From UBA11855 sp964591705 (GTDB lineage: Archaea > Thermoproteota > Bathyarchaeia > Bathyarchaeales > Bathycorpusculaceae): DNA of 64,000 bases. Below, piece by piece: positions 17,447 through 26,997 of the stretch. Numbering within the stretch: the first letter of the stretch is position 1; each line of letters starts with the position of its first letter. Below the pieces are notes generated by a model. It had not been told where the DNA came from and searched no databases. It saw nothing but the letters and a program-made list of their open reading frames with translations. The stretch lies in NCBI GenBank assembly GCA_964591705.1, contig CAZQCX010000003.1:1-64000 (forward strand). The letters are read 5' to 3'. The position numbers were made by a program, and so were the translations under genes.

Positions 17447-18268
17447 ATGGGGGACGAATTCAAGGCTCAGCCAATCTATCTGATCCCAATAATAGCCAGC
17501 CTCATCGTTGGGTTCGCTTGTGCCTATCTGCTCAGCTTGAATCCTGCGCCATCCTACCCCATTACCCCTTTTCCCGATACTCCTTCTGGCTCCGTAAGCA
17601 ACGCCCTCTACTTCGTTGTGATTGTCGCATTGGGCGCTACGATCTTCTATTTTCTCATTAAGTGGAAAAGCCGAAAAGCCATATCCTTTCTCATTGCCTT
17701 AGCATTGACAGCAGCCTCGATGCTTCTGTCAGTCTTCTATCTTTCAACTCTCCTTTCGTCACTCCCAAATTGGAGGACCCTTGTCGCCGTTCTTGCCACA
17801 ATAATAACGATTCTCTTCAACCTCACAATATTCAAAATTGGGGGCAAAACCCAGAACGCTGTTGTCATAGCGTTGGGAGGAGCTCTCGGAGTATTCTTGA
17901 GTTATTCCATCCCTCTCTGGAGCACAATCTTGATACTGGTGTTCTTGGCGATCTACGATGTAATTGCCGTCTACAAAGGACCTGTCGGGAAGATAGCAAA
18001 CTCTGGACTTGATCAACTAAAAGGTTTAAGTTTCACTTTCAAAGAGTTGCAAATGGGTCTAGGAGACTTAGTCTTCTATTCCATGCTTACTGGTGCAATG
18101 CTGATGAAAATCGGCTATATCTCCTACCTCCTGTCGTCAACAGGCATTATGATCGGGTCTTTTGCCACTTTAATGCTCTTGGAGAAAAAGCACATCTTTC
18201 CAGGTTTGCCCATCCCGATTCTGCTGGGTCTGGCAAGCGGTTTTGCAGGTTGGCTATTGCCAATCTAG
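17447..18268 (+). CDS. Presenilin/signal-peptide-peptidase family intramembrane aspartyl protease
   Basis: 273 residues with about nine hydrophobic helices. Catalytic Asp171 is in AIYDVIAVYKGP and Asp207 in GLGDLVFYS (the GxGD signature). The C-terminal PAL-like motif is GLPIPILLG. This is the archaeal presenilin-homologue (PSH) type. It cleaves transmembrane segments, perhaps remnant signal peptides. Starts at ATG 17447 behind aggagaaaatgat. Confidence 0.85.
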   Translation: MGDEFKAQPIYLIPIIASLIVGFACAYLLSLNPAPSYPITPFPDTPSGSVSNALYFVVIVALGATIFYFLIKWKSRKAISFLIALALTAASMLLSVFYLSTLLSSLPNWRTLVAVLATIITILFNLTIFKIGGKTQNAVVIALGGALGVFLSYSIPLWSTILILVFLAIYDVIAVYKGPVGKIANSGLDQLKGLSFTFKELQMGLGDLVFYSMLTGAMLMKIGYISYLLSSTGIMIGSFATLMLLEKKHIFPGLPIPILLGLASGFAGWLLPI

Positions 18269-18858
18269 CTGTTACAAAACCACTTCTTGAAAAGCTGACT
18301 GATCTCCTCAGGGCTCTCCAATACGCGAACGTCCTCAGTCTGCCTCAACTTGTTAACTTGTTCAACTTCTTCCCTTCGAACTCTGATTTTCATTTCCTTG
18401 CCATTGGGCAACCTCGTACAGGCAACTCCTTCTTTGTAATCAACAGGTGCAATGAATATGGGCACGAAAGCCTTAAGACTCATTATCGCTGCATTCGTAA
18501 GCATTGTGTCACCTATTCCACTCACGATTTTTGCGACAGAGTTAGACGAAGTGGGAGCGATCAAAAGAAACTCGTATTTCCGCATTTGCATCCACGCTGC
18601 GAGGAAGGGTGCATTGGCATTGATTTCAACATGGACTTTTTCGAAGTTCGTTCTCACCGCAGTTTCAAGGTTGTAGAACCTGAGAACCGTTTCTCCAGCT
18701 TTTGAGACAAAAACATGAATGTCAACAACACCTTCATGCTCTTTCTTAACTTCTCTCATGACTTCTATGAAATCAGCAATCTTATCGCCTGCGCCTGTGA
18801 TCCCCCACGCAACCTTTCGTTTCTTAACTCTCTCCTGCTCAACAGTCATGCTTATCAT
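18265..18858 (-). CDS. afpA: Archaeoflavoprotein AfpA
   Basis: 197 residues of the flavoprotein (HFCD-like) superfamily. WGITGAGDKIADF begins the FMN-binding fold; APTSSNSVAKIVSGIGDTMLTNAA is the central signature and IFIAPVDYKEG follows. It overlaps the upstream iron-sulfur flavoprotein gene by four bases, the same pairing known for AfpA in Archaeoglobus fulgidus, where it acts as an electron-transfer flavoprotein. The stop overlaps the end of the presenilin gene (convergent). Confidence 0.8.
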   Translation of the reverse strand: MISMTVEQERVKKRKVAWGITGAGDKIADFIEVMREVKKEHEGVVDIHVFVSKAGETVLRFYNLETAVRTNFEKVHVEINANAPFLAAWMQMRKYEFLLIAPTSSNSVAKIVSGIGDTMLTNAAIMSLKAFVPIFIAPVDYKEGVACTRLPNGKEMKIRVRREEVEQVNKLRQTEDVRVLESPEEISQLFKKWFCNS

Positions 18859-19442
18859 TCCTTTGCATGCTCTTCTAGATACTCAGCGAAGCGCTTGACA
18901 GTCTTCTTCAAACTTCTGAAACCTTCTTCATCCTGCATCACACCTTCCAAACTGTCCTTCGACCACAACGTCCCCCCAAGGTTAGCCCCAAAAAACCCTC
19001 CGCTGACAGGAATCATTCCGTTCAAGATATAGAAAGTGTGAATCTGCATAAGCGCAAGTTCTTGACCTCCGCCCCTGTCGCCGCCCACAGCTATTCCGAT
19101 GCCTATCTTTCCTTTGAAGAAATTCTTGTCTGCAGCGACTGGCGCGCGGATTCTATCCATCACCGCCTTCACTTGAGCACTTACCCCTCCGTTGTAAACA
19201 GGCGTCGCTATAACTATGCCTTTCGCCTGCGCAAGTAACACATACAATTCCTGAACATCATCCTGGATGATGCAATCCTTGTTCGTAAGACAGTAATCGC
19301 AATGCGTGCAATAACCGATTTCCTTTCCCCTAATTGTCCACAATCGCGTCTTGAACCCTTTCTCCTCCAGCATGCAAAGCGTTTCCTCAAGAACACGCTC
19401 AGTCGCCTGTTTCCGAGGACTACCACAAATCCCAACTATCAT
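18855..19442 (-). CDS. Iron-sulfur flavoprotein (Isf), NADPH-FMN-reductase fold
   Basis: 195 residues from ATG 19442; a TTG five codons upstream is possible. The flavodoxin-like start is MIVGICGSPRK, and the compact cysteine motif CTHCDYCLTNKDC (Cys45, 48, 51, 57) binds a 4Fe-4S cluster. ATPVYNGGVSAQVKAVMDR is the FMN-binding segment. Isf proteins shuttle electrons from ferredoxin and may reduce oxygen or peroxide. Translationally coupled to afpA. Confidence 0.85.
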   Translation of the reverse strand: MIVGICGSPRKQATERVLEETLCMLEEKGFKTRLWTIRGKEIGYCTHCDYCLTNKDCIIQDDVQELYVLLAQAKGIVIATPVYNGGVSAQVKAVMDRIRAPVAADKNFFKGKIGIGIAVGGDRGGGQELALMQIHTFYILNGMIPVSGGFFGANLGGTLWSKDSLEGVMQDEEGFRSLKKTVKRFAEYLEEHAKE

Positions 19443-19669
19443 AAGTAACTCATCCAAAATCCCTAACTCCCAATTCTCATTAATACCTTCCTGAATAGCC
19501 TTCTCTTCGAGAAACTAACCGCCACTCGAGAGTCACATCAGGACAAAGCTGTCAACTCTAACTCAGACAAACTTCTAAACCACCCTGTTTGGGTTAGACT
19601 TGGAACCTTCGAATGGGCTTCTTCTTCCCCTATAGAAAAAGAGATGATGATTCTCTGAATTGCTGTTTT

Positions 19670-21886
19670 CTATTCTGCCTCGTAGAATTCCTCTGCTTTT
19701 GGCGGGATCGGTGGCAACCCTCTGCGCTCTCGAATCTGTTTTATCGTGTCTGCTTGCATCTGTTCAGGGACTGGCGCCCAACGACTGAACTGAGTAGCCC
19801 AGAAAGCTCTACCTTGGGTTGATGAGCGGAGTTCGTCGGCAATTCCGAAGCTTTCTGACACTGGCATTTCTGCTTTCACGATTATCATATCCTCTTCAGT
19901 AGGCATATCTATGATTTTCCCACGCCGTTTGTTGACCAATGTAATGACTGGGCTAACAAAGTCTGTTGGCACCTTACATTCGAAGCTCAAAAGTGGCTCA
20001 AGCAATTTTGGTTCGCTCAACAGGAAAGCGCAAAAAATCGGTCTCCAAGTCATTGGCAAAACCTGCGCTGGACCACGATGGACTGGGTCTTCATGCACAG
20101 ATATGTCCTCAAGATTTATCTTCAGTCCATACGCTGGTTCTTTAGCGAGTGGGGAGGAGTGAACAGCCTCTCGGAAGCCACCCTTAATATGGTCTATCAC
20201 TTCATCCACGTATTGACGCCCCTTAATCCTGTTCACCAAAATATTGCTTTCTTCGATAGCTACGAAGCCTTTTGCATCATCTGCTGACCAGCCCAATGCT
20301 TTAAGGTTCTTTACCCGTTCATCACGACCCTGCATTTCACTAATCTTCTCTTGTTTGACGGCTTCAATAACCTCTTCTGGCAACTTCTCAATTGTTATCC
20401 AGAGCTTGTTGTGTTTGTTGGGGCTTTTCCCCATGACTGCAGCACCCTGATAATCATGGCTTATTGCTTCGCGGTAAATTACAATGGGTTTGCTTAGTTT
20501 GACTTTCAATCCGGCCTCTTGCATTCGGTATGCAGTAATCTCAAGGTGCAGTTCACCCATGCCGCTGAGGAGAAACTCTCCACTTTCCTTGTTCATTTTA
20601 AAATGAAGATTCGGATCCTCAGTTGTTAGTTTATGAATCACCTTATCAAACAAAGGCAAGTCTTTCACATCCTCAGGCTCCACCGCAACCGTCACGACAG
20701 GATCAGAAACATATCTTAAACCTTCAAACGAATGCGTTTCAACGCCATCTTCTGCGATTGTTTCCCCCACATGAAGAGATGGCAAACCAGAAACCGCTCC
20801 AATGTTGCCAGCTGGCACTCTGTCAATGATAACCCTATCAGTCGCCATGCTCATGAAAACTTGCTGAATTGTTCCCTTCTGATGGCTGCTAACCAGCCTA
20901 ACTGGTTTACCTTTGGTAATCGCACCACTAAAAATACGACCTATCGCAACTGTCCCGCTGTGGGGGTCAACTTCAATCGTCGAAATACACATCAAAAGAG
21001 GTGCATTAGGATCCACTTTTGCCATTCCCACCCCTGTCGAACTACTAGTATCGCCAGGCCAAATCTGCGTTTGCCTATAAGGTTGTGCCTGCAATGGATT
21101 GGGCAAATGCTCACAGAACATGTCAAGTATGGGCTCAGGCAGAGGCGCTTTCTTGCTCAGCTCATCGACTTTACGTCCAACTTCTTCTGGCGCACCTGAA
21201 TATGCCTCAATAATGTCTTTAAACGAAACTTTCTTCATTTTCATGTGAACTATGTTCAATCCCCATTTATGCAGCGCCGACCCAAAAGCAACACGGCCAT
21301 CCTCGACCGTTACCTGCCAATCTTTCTTGTGCTCAGAGGGGGCATACTTCTCTATAAGCGAGTTAACTCGCAACAGAATCTTCGCGAACTTGCGTTGAAT
21401 CTCTTCAGGCGTGAGTTTGATCTCTTTTATGAGCCTATCGACCTTGTTTATGAACAAGATTGGCTTGACACGTTCACGCAGAGCCTGCATAAGAACAGTC
21501 TCAGTCTGGGTCATTGGACCTTCAACTGCATCCACAACAACCAACGCCCCATCAACAGCCCTGAGGCTTCTCGTGACTGCCCCGCTGAAATCTATGTGAC
21601 CAGGCGTATCAATAAGGTTAATCAGATAATCTCTGTCCTTGTAAGCGTGAGCCAAGCTCACGTTTGACGCAAAAACCGTCATCTGCCGTTTCTGTTCAAG
21701 ATCCCACGAATCCAAGAAAAGTTTCTGCCCAGCGGTTTGGGTGCTGATTATTCCAGCAGCAGCCAACAAACTGTCTGATAGGGTTGTCTTACCATGGTCG
21801 ACGTGGGCGATGATACTTGTGTTCCTAATTATTTCTGGATTATTCATCAGCTTAACAATTTCTTCAGTCTGTCTGTAACGCGCCAT
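19670..21886 (-). CDS. fusA: Translation elongation factor aEF-2
   Basis: 738 residues from ATG 21886; an earlier in-frame start four codons upstream adds MCVV. GTPase motifs AHVDHGKTT, DTPGHIDF and NKVDRL are intact, followed by domains II-V. The diphthamide loop HEDPVHRGPAQV keeps the modifiable His (His603), so diphthamide synthesis is expected elsewhere in the genome. The C-terminal part includes GRAFWATQFSRWAPVPEQ. Catalyses GTP-dependent ribosomal translocation. No Shine-Dalgarno is visible. Confidence 0.95.
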   Translation of the reverse strand: MARYRQTEEIVKLMNNPEIIRNTSIIAHVDHGKTTLSDSLLAAAGIISTQTAGQKLFLDSWDLEQKRQMTVFASNVSLAHAYKDRDYLINLIDTPGHIDFSGAVTRSLRAVDGALVVVDAVEGPMTQTETVLMQALRERVKPILFINKVDRLIKEIKLTPEEIQRKFAKILLRVNSLIEKYAPSEHKKDWQVTVEDGRVAFGSALHKWGLNIVHMKMKKVSFKDIIEAYSGAPEEVGRKVDELSKKAPLPEPILDMFCEHLPNPLQAQPYRQTQIWPGDTSSSTGVGMAKVDPNAPLLMCISTIEVDPHSGTVAIGRIFSGAITKGKPVRLVSSHQKGTIQQVFMSMATDRVIIDRVPAGNIGAVSGLPSLHVGETIAEDGVETHSFEGLRYVSDPVVTVAVEPEDVKDLPLFDKVIHKLTTEDPNLHFKMNKESGEFLLSGMGELHLEITAYRMQEAGLKVKLSKPIVIYREAISHDYQGAAVMGKSPNKHNKLWITIEKLPEEVIEAVKQEKISEMQGRDERVKNLKALGWSADDAKGFVAIEESNILVNRIKGRQYVDEVIDHIKGGFREAVHSSPLAKEPAYGLKINLEDISVHEDPVHRGPAQVLPMTWRPIFCAFLLSEPKLLEPLLSFECKVPTDFVSPVITLVNKRRGKIIDMPTEEDMIIVKAEMPVSESFGIADELRSSTQGRAFWATQFSRWAPVPEQMQADTIKQIRERRGLPPIPPKAEEFYEAE

Positions 21887-22092
21887 AACTACGCACACTC
21901 AAATCTGAGCAACTCGTGAAAAATACTCCCTGTCAAAGCATTTAGGGTGAACATTTCAATTCTCTCGTAGAGAGTTAAAGCTACAGGGAGATTAAATGTG
22001 TCGCCTATTAACTTTATGGCATGCCCTCCTGAAATGGTTTGTCAGTCTACGAGTCCGAAAACTCGAAGGCGATTTCTGACAGCTGGTTGAAA

Positions 22093-22102
22093 AGTTTTTA
22101 TC
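22093..22102 (+). promoter_or_regulatory. TATA box of the NSUN methyltransferase gene
   Basis: agtttttatc centred about 29 bases before the ATG at 22126, which fits a leaderless transcript. Confidence 0.45.
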
Positions 22103-22125
22103 CATAGCTCCAGTAGTTACGATTA

Positions 22126-23007
22126 ATGTCTGGCAAGGACTTCTTTCTGAAGCGATATGCAGCCTTGGGTTGGATTTTCAAAGAAACCAGACCTAGACAA
22201 GCCATTAGAATCAACAGGACAAGAGCTAAGCAACACAACCTTCTTGAGCGCCTAGCAACAGCCGGAGTTGAAACCGAGAAAATCCCATTCCTGGAAAACG
22301 GATACAGGATCAAGAGCTCCAAGACATCTGCTGGCGCAACCGCCGAATATCTCTTAGGGTTTTACTCAATTCAGGAAGCAGCAGCCCAAATCCCAGCGAC
22401 CTTGTTTTCAGGAATAAAGAGCAAACTTGTCTGGGATGCATGCGCAGCACCAGGCGGAAAAACAGTTCAGCTCTCAGACCTGATGGAAAACAGCGGCGTC
22501 ATAATTGCCACCGACATCAACAAGCGAAGACTGTTTGCCCTGTCAAACCATCTGGAGCGTTGCCATGTCGCTAATGTGGCAGTCTATCTGAGCGACGCAA
22601 GAGAATTTGATTCAGACCGGATCTTTGATCGGATTCTCCTCGACGTTCCATGCTCAGGTAACTTCGCTTCAGACAAAGCCTGGTTCAGCCGAAGAACCAT
22701 GAACGATGTTGAACGCAACGCGAAGCTCCAGAAAGCGATTCTAGCAAGAGCAGTCTCATGTCTGGCGGAAGATGGTGAAATTGTCTACTCGACCTGCTCT
22801 CTGGAGCCGGAAGAAAACGAGCTGAACATGGACTGGGCTATTAAAAACTTGAGTGTTACCATTCAGGGAATAGATTGCATAGGTGAGCCAGGGATCACAA
22901 ACGTATTTGGTCAGCATCTGGATAAGTCAATTGCGAAATGCAAACGCATCTGGCCAGCTGAGACCCAAGGCTTTTTTGTTTGCAAACTCAGGCGGAGGAG
23001 TGAATGA
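22126..23007 (+). CDS. NOL1/NOP2/NSUN-family RNA m5C methyltransferase
   Basis: 293 residues. SAM-binding motif DACAAPGGKT at 104-113, motif IV DVPCSG with Cys176, and motif VI STCSLEPEEN with the catalytic Cys224. The short N-terminal region lacks a PUA domain. The next gene, overlapping by ATGA, encodes a PUA protein of NIP7 type, which might supply RNA binding. Target (rRNA or tRNA) cannot be told. Confidence 0.85.
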   Translation: MSGKDFFLKRYAALGWIFKETRPRQAIRINRTRAKQHNLLERLATAGVETEKIPFLENGYRIKSSKTSAGATAEYLLGFYSIQEAAAQIPATLFSGIKSKLVWDACAAPGGKTVQLSDLMENSGVIIATDINKRRLFALSNHLERCHVANVAVYLSDAREFDSDRIFDRILLDVPCSGNFASDKAWFSRRTMNDVERNAKLQKAILARAVSCLAEDGEIVYSTCSLEPEENELNMDWAIKNLSVTIQGIDCIGEPGITNVFGQHLDKSIAKCKRIWPAETQGFFVCKLRRRSE

Positions 23008-23486
23008 GGGTGAAAGCGATAATCAGGTTCGCAAAGAGTGTGCACGCTTCAGATTTCCACATCAACGCTGACCAAGTTGTAGAAGAAGGCGGCAGGTATT
23101 TCTTTCTGGGCAAACAGCTGCCTCCCTTTGTCCACAAAGGTTTCTTCTATGCTGGAGTCTATTTGGGCAAAGTGAAAGCCGACAAGTTCTTTCCGAGTTT
23201 CAACTTGCTTGCTATTCTCGCCGAATCTGGTGGGAGAAGCGTTTTCCTTGACAAGAAAGCTGCCTGGCTGTTCATTTGTGGCAGGGACATTTTCTTCAAG
23301 GGGATCTTGGCGCGGCACGGTTCTGTAAATGAAGGTGACCATTTGCTAGTCCTGAATGAATATGGTGAATGCCTCGGGTTTGGTAGAGCAGTCCTAACCC
23401 TCAATTCAGCGGTAGAAGCGAATGAGGTGGTCATTAGGAACATCTCTGACATCGGAGATTTTCTTAGGAGAGAACCTCAGCATTAA
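23004..23486 (+). CDS. NIP7-like PUA-domain protein
   Basis: 160 residues. The N-terminal half (VKAIIRFAKSVHA onward) resembles the pre-PUA domain. The C-terminal half resembles PUA (KKAAWLFICGRDIFFKGILARHGSVNEGDHLLVLNEYGECLGFGRA). The length is that of archaeal Nip7, an RNA-binding large-subunit biogenesis factor. The ATGA overlap with an NSUN methyltransferase supports a joint role in RNA modification or ribosome assembly. Confidence 0.65.
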   Translation: MRVKAIIRFAKSVHASDFHINADQVVEEGGRYFFLGKQLPPFVHKGFFYAGVYLGKVKADKFFPSFNLLAILAESGGRSVFLDKKAAWLFICGRDIFFKGILARHGSVNEGDHLLVLNEYGECLGFGRAVLTLNSAVEANEVVIRNISDIGDFLRREPQH

Positions 23487-23591
23487 TCCTGTATTGACTG
23501 ATGTGTTTCGATCTTGCTTCTCTGTCATCCATACGCAGTGTTTCGGCTATATCAAAATTTCTGAACGTTTGTTTCCTTTTTTAAGCGACAA

Positions 23592-23630
23592 GCTTAAATA
23601 TGTTTATTGAAGATGTTGTTCTAATAACAT
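23592..23630 (+). promoter_or_regulatory. glnA TATA box with imperfect palindrome at the transcription start
   Basis: gcttaaata at 23592-23600 is a strong TATA box. An 18-base imperfect palindrome, ATGTTGTT-CT-AATAACAT (23613-23630, one mismatch per arm), covers the expected start point and could be a repressor operator. Confidence 0.4.
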
Positions 23631-23674
23631 ATGAAAATCAAACACGAAATCTATTGTGAGGGAGAGCGAAAAAG

Positions 23675-25036
23675 ATGAAGAATTTCAAGGATGCAATCTG
23701 GAAGGAAAATGTGACCAAAGTAGTTCAAAGAATAAGGGAACAAGACATCAAATTCGTTAGACTCCAATTCACTGACATAAACGGCATCATAAAGAACTTG
23801 GCTGTAACATCCAAAAACATCGAAAGCATCTTCGAAAATGGGCAGTCCTTCGACGGTTCATCAATCACGGGATACAGACCCATAGAGGAATCAGACATGG
23901 TTCTTTACCCTGATCCCACAACATTTGCAGTGATTCCCTGGCGACCAAAGGAGAAGTCTTCATGTAGACTCATCTGCGATATCTACACACCTCAAAACAA
24001 ACGCTTCGACGGTGACCCACGATACGTGCTAGAACGTGCAATAGCGAAATGCAACAAAGCAGGGTACCAGTACATCTGTGCCCCTGAGCAAGAATTCTTT
24101 GTCGTAAAAGAAAACGGGCAACAACTGCCAACCCCAATAGACATGGCAGGCTACTTCGACTACCATCCAGGCGATCTGACTGACGATCTCAGGCGGGACA
24201 TCGCTGACACTGCAGAGCAATTCGGAATAGAGATCGAGATATCGCATCATGAAGTGGCATTGGGACAGAACGAAATTGACTTCAAATATGATGAAGCCCT
24301 CGTGACCGCAGACCGAGCAATCACGATGCGGATGGTCACCAAGGTCGTGGCGGCGATGAACGGCTATATCGCAACTTACATGCCTAAACCATTCGCGGGA
24401 ATAAACGGTTCAGGAATGCACACGCACCAAAGCCTATGGAGCAAAGACATGAAGCAAAACTTGTTCTACTCCGATGATGCAAGAAGAGGCTATCTGTCTG
24501 AATTAGCCCTGAATTTCATTGGTGGACAGCTGGCTAACGGGAGAAAAATGTGTGCAGTGCTGGCATCATGGCCAAACTCATACAAACGATTAGTGCCAGG
24601 ATATGAAGCCCCTGTATACTTGGCTTGGGCCCACAAAAACCGGTCACCTCTGATCCGAGTACCTAACTTCGGGGGAAGGAAAGCAGCGGCAAGATGCGAA
24701 ATCCGCTGTCCAGATCCAGCAGGAAACCCATATCTTCAGTTTGCAGTGCTATTGGCAACCGGCTTGGATGGTATCCAGAAAAGGATTGACCCGGGTGACC
24801 CAATAGAGCTAAACGTCTATCACATGAGCTACGAAGAGCGCACCGCCAAAAACATTGTGTCGTTGCCTGAATCGCTGAAGGAAGCCTTGGACGAGATGGA
24901 AAGCAGCGAGTTGATGCGCGAAACCCTCGGAGAAACAGCGTTCGAGAACTTCCTCAAGGAGAAACGAAAAGAATGGGACCTCTACCGAGTGCAAGTCACA
25001 GAATGGGAAGTAAACCGATACATTAAGCGACTTTAG
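23675..25036 (+). CDS. glnA: Glutamine synthetase type I
   Basis: 453 residues. ATP-dependent ligation of ammonia to glutamate. The N-terminal beta-grasp carries LQFTDINGIIKNL. The catalytic domain has FDGSSI, the metal-binding PEQEFF (Glu138, Glu140), NGSGMHTHQS (244-253), and AAARCEIRCPDPAGNPYL. Length matches the short (alpha) form. gaggga lies upstream of the ATG, and the leader is about 50 bases. A T-rich tail follows the stop, facing the hisS gene. Confidence 0.95.
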   Translation: MKNFKDAIWKENVTKVVQRIREQDIKFVRLQFTDINGIIKNLAVTSKNIESIFENGQSFDGSSITGYRPIEESDMVLYPDPTTFAVIPWRPKEKSSCRLICDIYTPQNKRFDGDPRYVLERAIAKCNKAGYQYICAPEQEFFVVKENGQQLPTPIDMAGYFDYHPGDLTDDLRRDIADTAEQFGIEIEISHHEVALGQNEIDFKYDEALVTADRAITMRMVTKVVAAMNGYIATYMPKPFAGINGSGMHTHQSLWSKDMKQNLFYSDDARRGYLSELALNFIGGQLANGRKMCAVLASWPNSYKRLVPGYEAPVYLAWAHKNRSPLIRVPNFGGRKAAARCEIRCPDPAGNPYLQFAVLLATGLDGIQKRIDPGDPIELNVYHMSYEERTAKNIVSLPESLKEALDEMESSELMRETLGETAFENFLKEKRKEWDLYRVQVTEWEVNRYIKRL

Positions 25037-25074
25037 AACCCTTCCTCTTTTTCGAGGTTAACCACTCTTTTTCT

Positions 25075-26355
25075 TCAAGTCGCGCAGGATATTGTCTTTA
25101 TCAGCTCTGCAATTGCGACTATCACTTGTTCCCTATTCCTAAGGTTGCGCACAACCACGCAATCCTGTTTCAATTCTCTTTCCCCCACAATAACCGCATA
25201 ATCCAGTTTCCGTCGATCTGCGTCTTCCAATGCTCTGTTCATCCTTCGCCCCATGACCTCAAGCTCAACGGGGATCCCCGCTTCCCTCAACATCTGAGAA
25301 ATTCTAAAGGCTTCGCTTTTCAACATCTCACTTACTGGGATGACTGCCGTCATCTTTTTGTTGCTTTTGGGCGGGGCTACATTCTGCATCTGCATTGCTA
25401 TGGCAATCCTGTCCAGCCCGTGAGCTACCCCTGTAGCTGGCGTCGGTTCGCCTCCAAAGGACTCTACGAGTTTGTCGTATCTCCCCCCTCCTCCTAACGC
25501 GATCCCCCATTCAGGAATGTAAACCTCAAATATCATACCTGTGTAGTATTCCAGTCCTCTTGAAAAAGTCGGCTCGACTGTTGCTATAGGACAGTGATTT
25601 TCTGTAACGCGACTGAGGATGCTTTGCAGATCATCAGCAGCGGATGACGCTTCACCGTAATCTTTAACGTGCTTTTTCATTTTTTCAACGGTAGCGAATT
25701 TGTCCCCGCTCTTTAACGTCAATAGACCTTTCAGAGCTGAGGCACAAGCTTCTGATTTGACCAGTTCAAGTGCTCTGTCAAATTCCTTTTTGTCCATGAG
25801 CTGTAGGATGGCGTTTTGAGTTTCCTCATCTATGTCTTCTCGGCTTAGAATTCCTCTTATGATGCCTATGTGCCCTAATTTGAAAGCATAGTTTCGGAGA
25901 CCCACAGCTCTCATCAAACGATCAGTCAAAAGAATAATTTCAGCGTCTGCTTCAGGGTTTGAAACGCCGACAATCTCGTAGTCTGATTGGTAAAATTCTC
26001 TATATCTTCCGCGCTGGGGCTCATCATAACGATAAACGCTGCCAATCGCCAGGAGTCTCAGTGGCTTGGCCTCGTTCTTCAGTGATCCAGTGATCAGCCG
26101 CGCTATTGATGCCGTGAACTCCGGTCTCAACGCTACTGCCCTGTTTCCAAGGTCTTTGAATCTAAACATTCGAGATCGAATTTCCTCACCTGCTTTGGCG
26201 CTCAGGAGTTCGTAAGGCTCAACGACTGGCGTTACTACTTCTCGGTACCCATAGAGTTCTGCTGTCTCTCTAGCTTTGGAAATGACAAAGTTCAACACCC
26301 CGGCTTCTTCAGCAAGCAGATCTCGCATGCCTCTAACGGTCTGAAAACTCGGCAC
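25075..26355 (-). CDS. hisS: Histidyl-tRNA synthetase
   Basis: 426 residues, GTG start. Class II motifs: RGMRDLL with motif 1 after it, motif 2 RYREFYQSDYEIVG, the histidine-specific RGLEYYTGMIFEVY, motif 3 near TGVAHGLDRIAIAM. The C-terminal anticodon-binding domain covers roughly residues 330-426. Charges tRNA-His. It lies 12 bases after the EndA-like gene. Confidence 0.95.
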   Translation of the reverse strand: MPSFQTVRGMRDLLAEEAGVLNFVISKARETAELYGYREVVTPVVEPYELLSAKAGEEIRSRMFRFKDLGNRAVALRPEFTASIARLITGSLKNEAKPLRLLAIGSVYRYDEPQRGRYREFYQSDYEIVGVSNPEADAEIILLTDRLMRAVGLRNYAFKLGHIGIIRGILSREDIDEETQNAILQLMDKKEFDRALELVKSEACASALKGLLTLKSGDKFATVEKMKKHVKDYGEASSAADDLQSILSRVTENHCPIATVEPTFSRGLEYYTGMIFEVYIPEWGIALGGGGRYDKLVESFGGEPTPATGVAHGLDRIAIAMQMQNVAPPKSNKKMTAVIPVSEMLKSEAFRISQMLREAGIPVELEVMGRRMNRALEDADRRKLDYAVIVGERELKQDCVVVRNLRNREQVIVAIAELIKTISCAT

Positions 26356-26367
26356 TTTCCATCCCTG

Positions 26368-26922
26368 CTATTTGAAAGTTATTGGTGAGACTGAGTAGTA
26401 AACTGTTTCTCCTCTGCGATTCATCACTGCAATAATGAGTTCTTTCTTCTGACTTAGGCATTGTTGAAGCGCGTTGGTTAAATCTTGTATCGGCAGTGGT
26501 TTGCCTTCTTGAATGCTTAGAACAAGGTATTGTGCTGTGTCTTTGCCATATGCACCTCTTTCGTAGATACGGAAGTCGGTTCCAGCCCCAAATCCTTCCC
26601 TGACAACGTAGCCTCTGGTTCGCAAATCTCGGTAAACCAAATAATTTGCCCAAGCATTTTCGTTCTTGCTTTGATAAGACTGAAGTAGGCTCTGAAAGTC
26701 CAAGGATTCCGCGTGTTCGTTTTTGACTTCCAATAGATCCTTGCTCAGGAGGTAGAGTGCTTCATAGAAAGAAAGCCGTAATGTATCCTCATCCGTTGTT
26801 CCGTAGCCCCGCGAAGAAAGGGAATCTACGGAGCTTCTTTCATAGACTTCGACGCCTTTCTCAGCAAGGAGTCCTCTCACCTTAATCTCTGAACTCGGCA
26901 GATCTACATTTTTCTCGTTCAT
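26368..26922 (-). CDS. endA: tRNA-splicing endonuclease subunit (EndA family), catalytic His replaced
   Basis: 184 residues. The C-terminal domain is typical: NAWANYLVYRDLRTRGYVV, then FGAGTDFRIYERG and QYLVLS, then KKELIIAVMNRRGETVYY. Catalytic Tyr (Tyr120, in IYERG) and Lys (Lys160) are in place. The His that precedes SxYLV in other EndA proteins is Thr129 here (DTAQYLV). This may be a non-catalytic or weakened subunit of a heteromeric enzyme, with the active partner outside the window. The neighbour hisS begins 12 bases downstream. Confidence 0.75.
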   Translation of the reverse strand: MNEKNVDLPSSEIKVRGLLAEKGVEVYERSSVDSLSSRGYGTTDEDTLRLSFYEALYLLSKDLLEVKNEHAESLDFQSLLQSYQSKNENAWANYLVYRDLRTRGYVVREGFGAGTDFRIYERGAYGKDTAQYLVLSIQEGKPLPIQDLTNALQQCLSQKKELIIAVMNRRGETVYYSVSPITFK

Positions 26923-26997
26923 TCAGTCTCAACCGTTGCTGATATGATGTTTCGAATTAGTCTACTCCTAGGCGGTTATACTTTTCTTTTTCTATCA

